Source of the DNA: Methanobacterium sp. UBA279
GTDB taxonomy: Archaea; Methanobacteriota; Methanobacteria; Methanobacteriales; Methanobacteriaceae
DNA length: 35,637 bases
NCBI GenBank assembly: GCA_002502855.1
Contig: DAQK01000005.1
Span: forward strand, 1 to 35,637
Direction of reading: 5' to 3'
This document shows positions 8,159 to 16,317 of the stretch, in pieces. Below the pieces are notes generated by a model. That model saw only the letters and a program-made list of their open reading frames with translations. It was not told the DNA's origin and searched no databases. Position numbers and translations under genes: made by a program. The stretch's first letter is position 1. Each line of letters starts with the position of its first letter.

Positions 8159-9266
8159 GGAAACCCCCTGTTGGTGTGTTCCCTACAATTATGGTGGCTT
8201 TGAATTCTCCATCGTTACTGTAACGGGTTACGGTTCCTGGTTCTGAATTTGCGATCCAGACATCACCATCATCGGTTACGACTACTCCACGAGATTGGTA
8301 AGGTGCGTGTTTTCTCCATTCTATTACTCCGGTTATAATGTTGATCCTGGAGAAACAGGAATCAGTCCAACCAGAGACAAAAAGATGGTTGTTTCTGTCT
8401 AGTCCTATGCCATAACTGTAATGTCTTATGTTTATCCTGGTGAAGGTGTTGTTGGATGGATCTAATCTTAAAATATTATTTCCACTGGAACCAGAAGACC
8501 ATAATATGCCATATTGGTCTATCACTGCTCCGTATGAGGAATGTCCAGTTGATGTGACATCTATATTGTGTAATATTTCACCAGTAGTACTGTTCACGTG
8601 GTAAAATCGGTGTGTTCCGTATGTACCGATCCAGACGTTGTTATCATGGTCTACTGCTATACCTCGTGGGCCTGGTGTTCCAGAATAGCTTCCAGTGTAT
8701 TCTCCGGGTCGGTATGCGCCCTCCAGTCCGGGTATGGCTATTACTTCCCATAGTACACATTCATCAGTACCCCAATCCAGGAGTTCAGCTCCGTCAATCA
8801 CCCCATTTCCATCTAGATCCTGGCTGGTTTCGATTATACCGTTATGGTTGCGGTCAAAGAATCCACCATTCTCGAGTAGACCAATTTTCACCACGGTCCC
8901 AGTTCCTCGGTTCCCAACCCAGCATCCACCGTCCAGGTCGATTGTGGTGCGTGAGGGTGAAGCTGCACTGGTTGATGTGGCTGGTGCTGTTCGATATCTG
9001 GCCAACTCTAACCCGGTGGTGGTGCTTACTTTGGATACTGTGCCCTGGTTACTGTTAGGCACCCAAATATAAGGAAAAGCAGATTGACTACCATTAACGA
9101 GCTGTAACTGATTATTGGTGCTGTTGTGCTCCAGATTTATTAGGGTTCCTTGATCGAAATCAGAATTGTTAGTATATGTTTCATTAAGGCCTGCTCCAAA
9201 TGCTGATCCGCAAAATAGGAGAGTAAAAATAGATGACATGATTATGATCGGTATATTTTTATGCAA
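8124..9266 (-). CDS. N-terminal part of giant surface protein 1 (frameshifted)
   Basis: The frame starts with a signal peptide (MHKNIPIIIMSSIFTLLFCGSAFGAG). I chose TTG at 9266 because GGAAGGGG sits just upstream. An in-frame ATG at 9281 lies before that site and has no ribosome-binding site. An NHL/Vgb-like beta-propeller follows, with motifs such as GIAVDHDNNVWIG and YGAVIDQYGILW. Near residues 140-167 it contains an EF-hand-like DRNHNG...DLDGNGVIDGAEL segment that probably binds calcium. The propeller breaks off at NTPTGGFRGQQW because of one extra base in the C5 run 8164-8168. In the alternative frame the expected VSVDNNGKVWVVDNEDEYIHRI continues into the 3491-8158 frame. About the last 12 residues are therefore out of frame. 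A TATA-like ATTTATATG (about 9316-9324) lies upstream. Confidence 0.8.
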   Translation of the reverse strand: MHKNIPIIIMSSIFTLLFCGSAFGAGLNETYTNNSDFDQGTLINLEHNSTNNQLQLVNGSQSAFPYIWVPNSNQGTVSKVSTTTGLELARYRTAPATSTSAASPSRTTIDLDGGCWVGNRGTGTVVKIGLLENGGFFDRNHNGIIETSQDLDGNGVIDGAELLDWGTDECVLWEVIAIPGLEGAYRPGEYTGSYSGTPGPRGIAVDHDNNVWIGTYGTHRFYHVNSTTGEILHNIDVTSTGHSSYGAVIDQYGILWSSGSSGNNILRLDPSNNTFTRINIRHYSYGIGLDRNNHLFVSGWTDSCFSRINIITGVIEWRKHAPYQSRGVVVTDDGDVWIANSEPGTVTRYSNDGEFKATIIVGNTPTGGFRGQQWKSVGSG

Positions 9267-9315
9267 AATAACCCCTTCCATATTACTTTCTATATGGGGT
9301 TATCAATCACAGACA

Positions 9316-9324
9316 TATAAATTT
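9316..9324 (-). promoter_or_regulatory. Candidate TATA box of the giant surface gene
   Basis: On the minus strand the sequence reads AATTTATATGTC about 50 bases before the TTG start at 9266, in an AT-rich intergenic stretch. It fits an archaeal TATA element, but no start site is known. Confidence 0.4.
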
Positions 9325-9465
9325 TTCTGTATATAATTAAGATTTGTAAAAAAAAAACTTTAATGACATCTATTTACCATTTAATTTGAGAAGAAGTTAT
9401 ATAAATTAAGATTAAGCATCATAATTCTTGTAAAAAAATAAATTACTCGAATATATAAAATGATA

Positions 9466-9537
9466 TGCCCTGACCGGGACTTGAACCCGGCTAATAGGAT
9501 CCGCAATCCTACGTGATATCCACTACACTATCAGGGC
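9466..9537 (-). tRNA. tRNA-Arg (anticodon GCG)
   Basis: The 72-nt cloverleaf folds cleanly: acceptor GCCCTGA with TCAGGGC, discriminator A, D-stem GTG/CAC, anticodon stem TAGGA/TCCTA around the loop TTGCGGA, and T-stem CCGGG/CCCGG around TTCAAGT. The anticodon GCG decodes CGC/CGU arginine. CCA is not encoded. A TATA-like run (TTTATATATT) lies about 25 bases upstream and is followed closely by the end of an insertion sequence at 9572. Confidence 0.95.
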
Positions 9538-9571
9538 ATTTTCTAAATTATTTCTTTAATATATAAAAATT

Positions 9572-10539
9572 GGCTTTGTAGAAATCATATTTGAATTTTG
9601 ATAGTTAAGCTTTTTGTGTAGCGGTATATGTTGTAGCATTCGTTTTTTAGTTTGGTCTCTTTGTTTCTTAGTCTGTCGCTTCGGCTTTGGTTGGTGCCGC
9701 CGAATATTCTTTTTATTACTGATATTACTGTTTCTACTAGGCTTCTGTGATGATATTTTGGGTTTGCTGAGGGGGATGTCATTGCTAGTCGGTATTTACC
9801 GCTTATTGCTCTTTTTTGAGCGGTATCATGCTGGTTGCGTTTAGTTCTTCGTTTATGACTCTGTGTATTTCTTCTTCGTCGAATGCTTTGTCTAAACTAA
9901 AGCCAGATGGTTTGTATTTTTTTTTGTTTTCTTGATGGTGGGTATTGCGTCTTTGGAGTCGTGTTTAGGTCCTTTTACTACTTTGTGAGCTATTATGGCT
10001 TGTGTTTATATGTCTATTGCTATTTGGTTTTTGGTGTAGCTTTTTCTCCATTTTTTGCGTTGTTTTTTGATTTTTCCTGAGTAATAGAGGCTTGCTTGGT
10101 CACTGGAATGTCCTGTTCCATCAATGGCCACCCAGAGGTCCTTGATATCGAATAATTCCACAGTGAAGTCTAGCATTTTATCCAAGAAATGTGATCCAAG
10201 ACGTTTGAAGAATTTTTGTAGGGTGGTGAAGTGCGGGACACTTTTTAAACCGAGTATTTTCAGTAATTTGGGCATTAACTCGATAACTGCGGTGAACACA
10301 CGATAATCAAGTTTTAAACGTCTCATTAAACATGTTAAAGACATAAGCTGGTGCTGAGTGTACTTATGCTTTGATTTTTCACAGGAATATGCTGGTAAAG
10401 TATTTTTAGACACTTTAAATGCCACAAGAGTAAATTTTATTAACTCGTTTTCACTTAAATCACTCACGGGGTCACTTCCGTATTTTTGGTTAATACTCAA
10501 TAAGTGATCCCATCATACTTATATGATTTCTACAGAGCC
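9572..10539. mobile_element. Decayed 968-bp insertion sequence
   Basis: Terminal inverted repeats of 19 bp lie at 9572-9590 and 10521-10539 (GGCTTTGTAGAAATCATAT against GGCTCTGTAGAAATCATAT, one mismatch). They enclose a single DDE transposase gene on the minus strand that carries stops and frameshifts. I find no clear target-site duplication in the flanks, in keeping with an old insertion. The size and single-gene layout suit an IS5-like element, but the family is not certain. It lies between two tRNA-Arg genes. Confidence 0.85.
9585..10500 (-). pseudogene. DDE transposase, inactivated
   Basis: The first 164 codons (10500-10006) are open and include a helical DNA-binding region and the first catalytic Asp in WVAIDGTG. 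An in-frame TAA then follows IAIDI. The frame continues after it as TQAIIAHKVVKGPKHDSKDA, which holds the probable second Asp. A frameshift in an A-rich run near 9920 shifts the reading to KYKPSGFSLDKAFDEEEIHRV. A further stop and shift near 9815 lead to the last part (9782-9585), with the probable catalytic Glu in HRSLVETVISVIKRIFG. At least three lesions are present, so no active enzyme can be made. An intact copy elsewhere could still act on its ends. Confidence 0.85.
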
Positions 10540-10601
10540 ATAGTTATATAAATGAAAAGCAACCAACAACTAACTTGTCTATGATTTATTAGACGTGTTA
10601 T

Positions 10602-10678
<77 letters not shown>

Positions 10679-10685
10679 CTATTTT

Positions 10686-10988
10686 TTACTTATCATCTAA
10701 AAGTGCGCTGGCTGTGTTAAATCCAGAACCCATAAGCACCAGACCAGCAACAGCGGCGGCTTCCATAATTTCTTCCTGTGTAGCTCCTGTTTTAAGGGCT
10801 TGTTTTTTATGAACACGTGTGCACTGGTCACATTTAATAGCAACAGCACATGCAAGTGCGATAAGACTTTTCTCCCTGGAGGATAGCGCGCCATCTTTAA
10901 GTATTTCTGATGCCAGTTTTTTGAATGCAGAATCAACCCCTTCACCTAGGGCCATTGTAAACTGGTTAGCTCCTGTTTTCTGTTCCAT
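10686..10988 (-). CDS. Carboxymuconolactone decarboxylase/AhpD-like protein
   Basis: The product has 100 residues and fits the small CMD family in length. The signature is REKSLIALACAVAIKCDQCTRVHKKQALKTGA, with the CxxC pair CDQC followed by a His four residues later, as in AhpD-type alkylhydroperoxidases, where the cysteines reduce peroxides or disulfides. AAGGAGAT stands six bases before the ATG. The gene begins 18 bp after the giant helicase stop on the same strand and may be its co-transcribed tail. A peroxidase or other thiol-dependent role is inferred. The physiological substrate cannot be read from sequence. Confidence 0.85.
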   Translation of the reverse strand: MEQKTGANQFTMALGEGVDSAFKKLASEILKDGALSSREKSLIALACAVAIKCDQCTRVHKKQALKTGATQEEIMEAAAVAGLVLMGSGFNTASALLDDK

Positions 10989-11006
10989 CTATAAATCTCC
11001 TTAAAT

Positions 11007-14000
11007 TTAATTCCTTACCAGATCGATCATACCATCCGGCCTTTCTTCTACCTCGCCCGCTTTTATCAGACTTTTAATAACACTGTTTACCCTGTTAACT
11101 GCCGGGCCACGGGCTAATTTAGCCCCGAAGAGCCGTACAACTTCACGTATCAGTTCGTCAGGTTCGGTTGCGTACTGGGCTTTCAGCACCATGTCTATTG
11201 CTGCTGCAATTTCTTCTTTACTGATGAGGTCCATCTTCACGGGTTGTTTGCCTGTACGCCGCCTGACCATGATGGGGGCGTCTTTGTAATATAGGAAATC
11301 TCCTTTCCGTATAACCCGACCGTCCATCAGGGTTAACTCGACAGCTTCTTTCATTATGGCCTGGATACGACGCCCGGCTCTACTCAGTCCCCAGTGGGTT
11401 CTGATACGTTTCACCACTTCGTCGTAGTGGATAGGGCCTTCCACTTCAACTACTTCCATTACTGCCCGGGCAACGTCCCCTGCAGGTTGGTTATGTAATT
11501 CCCCGGTGACTTTGAAGTTTTGCTTCAGGTTGCTTACTTCATAATTGGATATCTCATCCAGGGGAGATTTTGGAACATCAACCACCTTCTGTGTGGTTTT
11601 TACTGGCTCAGTTTCTGGAGTTAACTTTGATTCTGCAACTTCTGATTCTGGTTCCTGGAGTAGTTCAGGTTCAGAGGCAACTGGTTTTGAATCGCCAGTA
11701 ACTTCTGATCCTGGAATTGTTCCTGCTTTTGAACTTATTATTGATTCTGTGGGTTCTGATTCTGCAGTAGCCACTGCTTCAGCTTCCAGGATCTCCTCCA
11801 CTGTTTCTTCTTCCTCAACCACAGGTGGGATGAATTCTTCTTCACCCCTTTCCTCATTTAATAGTTCTTCTATAACTTTTAATAATGTTTTTTGTACTTC
11901 AGCACGGTTTCTGTACCAGTCCGGTGACCATAACTTATATAAGCGCCAGCCCAACCCGGTAAGTACTTGTTGTCTAAGCCGGTCCCGGTCCCGGGCCACC
12001 CGGCTGCTCTGGTAAATTGGTCCGTCGCAGGTGACTCCCAGGAGGTAACGTCCAGGATATTCAGGGTCTAATATGGCCAGGTCAACCCTGAAACCCGCGC
12101 AACCTACCTGGCTGTGTACTTCATATCCCTGTTCAGTTAAGAATTCGTAGATGGCGTTTTCAAAGGCGGTTTCATTACTGTCCGGGAATTTATCCACCTG
12201 ATTAAGTGTTCTATTCTCAGCGTATTCCAGGAATACCTTAAGCGCCCTGAGTCCGAATGGCGAATTCAATGTTAAATGCAGGTCTCTGCCTCTGAAGTTT
12301 GAAAATATAACACATTTCTCCCGGGCCCGGGTTAATAGAACGTTTAAACGCCTTTCCCCTCCGTCTTGGTTCACCGGTCCGAAGTTATGGCTTAAACGTC
12401 CCTCTGCATCGAATCCATATCCCACACTAACCATTATCACATCCCTTTCATCTCCCTGGATTGTCTCCAGGTTTTTAACGAAGAAATGCTCCTCCTGATT
12501 TCTTTTGAAATATTTTTCCATCCGAGGGTTGAGTTTTAACTGTAATTCCAGCTCTTCCAGTATGGCCTGCTGCTGGCGGACGTTGAAGGTACCTACACCT
12601 AAACTCTTCGCGTCACCGTACTTCTTGTAATGCTCAAAAACGGCTTTTATAACTTCTTTTGCCTCTTCACGATTGGTCGCGGTTTTACCCCGATCATATA
12701 CAGTCTCCGGGAGGTGGACCAGTTTTAATCCGAGTTCTTCTGCATCCTGGCTGGGTGAAGGGTAGATCAAGAGATGATTGTCATAGAATTCCTGGTTGGA
12801 AACAGCGATGAGGGATTCGTGCCTGCTCCGGTAATGCCACCTGAGCATCTTCGATGGGAAGCTCCTTTTGGTAAGATGCAGAATGCTCTCCATATCCGCG
12901 AGCACCGCCAGGTCGTAGTCTTCACTCTCCACGTCGATGAGGATGTCGAAGAAGGTGGTGGGTGGTAGTTGCCGGGTATCACCCATTATTACCGCATATT
13001 TAGCCCTTAATAGTGCTCCTAACGCGTCTTCTGGTTTCACCTGGCTGGCTTCATCGAAGATAACGTAGTCGAAGCGCAGGTTTTTCACACTGTATGGGTC
13101 CAGGTATTGGGCTATGGAAAGGGGGCTCATCATAAAGCAGGGTTTGATATTCTGTATAATACCTCCGCAGATGGATAACAATTTCCTGATGGGCATATGC
13201 CCCCGTTTCCTGGCGAATTCACTCTTTAAAACTCCCAGTTCACTGCGGGGTGATGCGTTGCTTGACAGTGATGGACGGTTTTCATATAGTTTTTTGGCTA
13301 TCCTGAACCGGTTTAACTTTATAATCTTCCTGTCGAGTTCCTGGAATTCTTCTATCTTCTTCTGATGTACATCCCCCACAAAACGGGAGAGTAATGGTTC
13401 TTCTAAAAATAGTTTGCGCAGCGTGGAATCTGCGAAGTTTCCTTCCAGGCAGGGTATGAGGTCCTGGGTTTCTATCTCATCCTTATCGACTATTTCCACC
13501 AGTTTGGAACCGATAGTCTCTAAACACTCTGCCCGGGAGGAGCTGAAACGGGACCAATTCTGTAATTCACCTAATCCCTCTTTTAACTGTGTTATCTGGG
13601 ATTCCAGGTGACTGATAGGGCTTTTGGTCAGGTTGTCTCCCATGACCGAGTCCTGTTTAAAGTGGAGGAAATGGTTTAACTGCCTTACCAGATCAAGTAT
13701 TTCATTGTAGTTCTCGTGCAACTCATTGGATATTCCTTTTAATTCTTTCTGGTTTATGGAGTCCATTATTTTCAGGGTTTTCTCCGATATCCGCCCCTCT
13801 TTTAATGCTTTTCTGAATTTCAGTATCCAGTCTGATATCTTCTTCAGGCTTTCCACCTGGCTCTTTTCTGCCTTCCAGTGGGAGCCGAAGAGTGATCGGG
13901 CTTTTTCATCCTGGGCCCTGATATCTTCCTGGAGTTTCTGGCATTTGATGAGTTCTTCCAGGTCTTCCAGTATTTGTTCATCATTTTCTGGTGGTTTGCC

Positions 14001-16196
14001 CTTGTAGATTCTGCCTATCTTCTTCTTCACCTTTTTGAAATCTCCGCTGAGGAATTTCAGGATCTTCTTCTTCTGTCCCTGGAATTCCGTAAGTAGTGCT
14101 GGTAAATCTTCATCCAAGGCATCCTTTCTAAAGCCTTTTAAATCTTTGACTATGGCCTGGTATTCTTCTAAACTTTTTATCAGCTTATATACGTGTAATT
14201 TATCGTAGTCCCACCTGGGATTGAGTATGAGTTCTCTTTCCAGGGAAGGGAAGAAGGATATTATCTCCACCGCAGCGATGAGGTGTTCCATTTCATCGAG
14301 GGTATGTGGTATGTTAACTCCGGATATCTTGGCCAGTTCCTGGGCTTTCAAGTTTAGTTTATCCAGAACCTGTAGTGCACTGGTGAGGAGGGTTTCTATC
14401 TCTTCTTCCTCTGCAGGTAATATGGGGTCTGGTCGGGTTGAATTCCAGGGATTATATGAGACGGGCTTCACCAGCCGATATAATTCGCCCAATTCCTTAA
14501 ATTTATTGATGGTCTGCTGCCATTGCTTTAATGTGCACTCTTCAGCCTGATCCATGGTGAACCGGGGCATCTTGGTCTGGCTTCTCTCGAAGTGCTTCAG
14601 TGACTTCTCCTTCAAACCAAAGATCTGGTAGGGAGTCCACCTGATCTTTCCATAGGGGGAGTGTAACAGGGATACGTATTCATTCAGGTTAGTTTTTAGC
14701 TCTTCAATGGTGGTTAAATCGTTGTCCAGGGATAGTTCAACTGGTTTAGGGTTCCGGAGGACGCTTTCCAGCTTCTCCAGTACCTCTTTTTTGTTGGATT
14801 TTCTGCTGTGCAGTTCCAGACAGAACTCACCCAGACCCACACTATCCAGACGTCCTTTAACCACTTCTAATGCTGCCATCTTCTCACTAACGAAGAGAAC
14901 GGTGTTCCCCCGGGCGAGTAGTTCTGCTATGAGGTTTACTATGGTCTGGGATTTACCGGTTCCAGGCGGTCCTTCAACCACCAGGTCCCGACCGCTTTTC
15001 ACATCCTCTATCACTGCAATCTGGGAGGAATCTGCATCCATAACATGGAACACGTCCCGTGTTGTAAGTTTAACGTCCACCTGATTTTCTTCAAAACCAG
15101 GGTCTAATTCTTCACCCTCTGGATCGAATATGGCCTTTATCAGGGGGTTTTCTTCCAGGGGCATGTCTTCTGGCCAGCTTTCTGGTTCAAGGTCCTTGTA
15201 CATCACGAACTTGGTGAAGCTGAAAAAGCCCAGGAATACTTTATCCATTACTTTCCAATCCTTTTCCAGGGAGATGGCCTCCTTTACCAGGTCTAAATAT
15301 TCCTGCACACCCTCTTTAGCCCGGGGCATTTCAAAATCAGGTATTTCAACCCCCTGCTCCAATAGTTTGGCCTGCAGGGAGATGTTTGGTATTATGTCTT
15401 CACCGGTCCAGCGGAGCTTGAACGAACCCTTCACTCTGCGTCTTTCCAGTTCCACCGGTACGAGTATCAGTGGTGCTTCCCTATACTCTGGGGCTCCATT
15501 CTCATCCTTCCATCTCAGAAATCCCAGGGCCAGGTAGAGGATGTTATATCCCTGTTCCTCCATCACCGACCTGGCCCGCTGGTTTATGTAGAAAAGACGT
15601 CTTTGAAGCTCAGAACCAGTTAAACTGGTCTGTAATAAAATTTCTTTATTTTTCTCCAGCATCTCCTGGTCCGGTGCAGGAGTTTCCCAGAGTAGAGATG
15701 ATTCTTCTGTGGTTGAAACATCTTCCCCTGATATATTGGCCCCGTTAAGAATGGAATTATGGGTTAAATTGATTTCTCTTTCTATCTTTACAGTCCCTTC
15801 TGTACCATGAGCTGAAACTTTTTCCTTTCCTGAGGATTCGTCCGTTTCTTCTGTTTCAATAGTACAGCTTTCTAGAGAATCGGAACCACCTTCACCAGGA
15901 ACTTCATCTTCTACGTCAGATTGGGGGGTTTTTCCTGTATCTTCAGATCCGTCTTGATTTAGAGAATCATCTACGGGTGTTTCAAGCTCTGTTTTTGGAA
16001 TAAATTGCAAGAGTTTCCTCTTGCTTTTTTTAAGAACCAGTCTGTCGTATATTTCAGCTAGATCCCCGTCTTTAACTTCCACGGTCATGCTGCGTGGGCG
16101 GAAGTTTAAAAGCTGGTTGCGCATGGTAAGGTCCAGCAAGTTGTGCCTTAGAACATCAATTTGTCTGTATATGTCCACCTTGGTAAGTTCAGACAT
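11007..16196 (-). CDS. DUF4011/SF1 helicase/Vsr-like nuclease/DUF3320 protein
   Basis: The product has 1729 residues. The N-terminus (YRQIDVLRHNLLDLTMRNQL) is typical of DUF4011. Acidic low-complexity segments occupy about 80-165. The SF1 ATPase has Walker A GPPGTGKS at 409-416, a long coiled-coil insertion (about 500-950), DEASQ at 1048-1052, GDTRQLPPT shortly after, and a C-terminal UvrD-like motif LNVLLTRARE near 1285. A Vsr/MTES_1575-like endonuclease fold covers about 1340-1430 (D1372, GVTCDG 1387-1392, RDRDRLRQQVLTGLGWRLYKLWS). A second acidic linker and a DUF3320 winged-helix-like domain end it. This architecture matches the helicase-Vsr proteins reported as phage-defence genes (hhe type). 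The usual nuclease residues appear replaced: T1389 where relatives have Glu and Q1396 where they have His. GAGAGGTAT precedes the ATG. The role in defence is inferred. Confidence 0.88.
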   Translation of the reverse strand: MSELTKVDIYRQIDVLRHNLLDLTMRNQLLNFRPRSMTVEVKDGDLAEIYDRLVLKKSKRKLLQFIPKTELETPVDDSLNQDGSEDTGKTPQSDVEDEVPGEGGSDSLESCTIETEETDESSGKEKVSAHGTEGTVKIEREINLTHNSILNGANISGEDVSTTEESSLLWETPAPDQEMLEKNKEILLQTSLTGSELQRRLFYINQRARSVMEEQGYNILYLALGFLRWKDENGAPEYREAPLILVPVELERRRVKGSFKLRWTGEDIIPNISLQAKLLEQGVEIPDFEMPRAKEGVQEYLDLVKEAISLEKDWKVMDKVFLGFFSFTKFVMYKDLEPESWPEDMPLEENPLIKAIFDPEGEELDPGFEENQVDVKLTTRDVFHVMDADSSQIAVIEDVKSGRDLVVEGPPGTGKSQTIVNLIAELLARGNTVLFVSEKMAALEVVKGRLDSVGLGEFCLELHSRKSNKKEVLEKLESVLRNPKPVELSLDNDLTTIEELKTNLNEYVSLLHSPYGKIRWTPYQIFGLKEKSLKHFERSQTKMPRFTMDQAEECTLKQWQQTINKFKELGELYRLVKPVSYNPWNSTRPDPILPAEEEEIETLLTSALQVLDKLNLKAQELAKISGVNIPHTLDEMEHLIAAVEIISFFPSLERELILNPRWDYDKLHVYKLIKSLEEYQAIVKDLKGFRKDALDEDLPALLTEFQGQKKKILKFLSGDFKKVKKKIGRIYKGKPPENDEQILEDLEELIKCQKLQEDIRAQDEKARSLFGSHWKAEKSQVESLKKISDWILKFRKALKEGRISEKTLKIMDSINQKELKGISNELHENYNEILDLVRQLNHFLHFKQDSVMGDNLTKSPISHLESQITQLKEGLGELQNWSRFSSSRAECLETIGSKLVEIVDKDEIETQDLIPCLEGNFADSTLRKLFLEEPLLSRFVGDVHQKKIEEFQELDRKIIKLNRFRIAKKLYENRPSLSSNASPRSELGVLKSEFARKRGHMPIRKLLSICGGIIQNIKPCFMMSPLSIAQYLDPYSVKNLRFDYVIFDEASQVKPEDALGALLRAKYAVIMGDTRQLPPTTFFDILIDVESEDYDLAVLADMESILHLTKRSFPSKMLRWHYRSRHESLIAVSNQEFYDNHLLIYPSPSQDAEELGLKLVHLPETVYDRGKTATNREEAKEVIKAVFEHYKKYGDAKSLGVGTFNVRQQQAILEELELQLKLNPRMEKYFKRNQEEHFFVKNLETIQGDERDVIMVSVGYGFDAEGRLSHNFGPVNQDGGERRLNVLLTRAREKCVIFSNFRGRDLHLTLNSPFGLRALKVFLEYAENRTLNQVDKFPDSNETAFENAIYEFLTEQGYEVHSQVGCAGFRVDLAILDPEYPGRYLLGVTCDGPIYQSSRVARDRDRLRQQVLTGLGWRLYKLWSPDWYRNRAEVQKTLLKVIEELLNEERGEEEFIPPVVEEEETVEEILEAEAVATAESEPTESIISSKAGTIPGSEVTGDSKPVASEPELLQEPESEVAESKLTPETEPVKTTQKVVDVPKSPLDEISNYEVSNLKQNFKVTGELHNQPAGDVARAVMEVVEVEGPIHYDEVVKRIRTHWGLSRAGRRIQAIMKEAVELTLMDGRVIRKGDFLYYKDAPIMVRRRTGKQPVKMDLISKEEIAAAIDMVLKAQYATEPDELIREVVRLFGAKLARGPAVNRVNSVIKSLIKAGEVEERPDGMIDLVRN

Positions 16197-16317
16197 TCAA
16201 GATACCTCTCATTTATGATTGGACGGGAAATTCTGAATATGGGATTTATTAATGGATGTTGGTTTATCTGAACTTTATAATAAAACTAACGGTATCTTGT
16301 AAGTTCACTTAGGACTT

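Noticed and set aside
12767..12982. Small frames inside the giant helicase
   Set aside because: They overlap the conserved helicase motifs in other frames and have no start signals.
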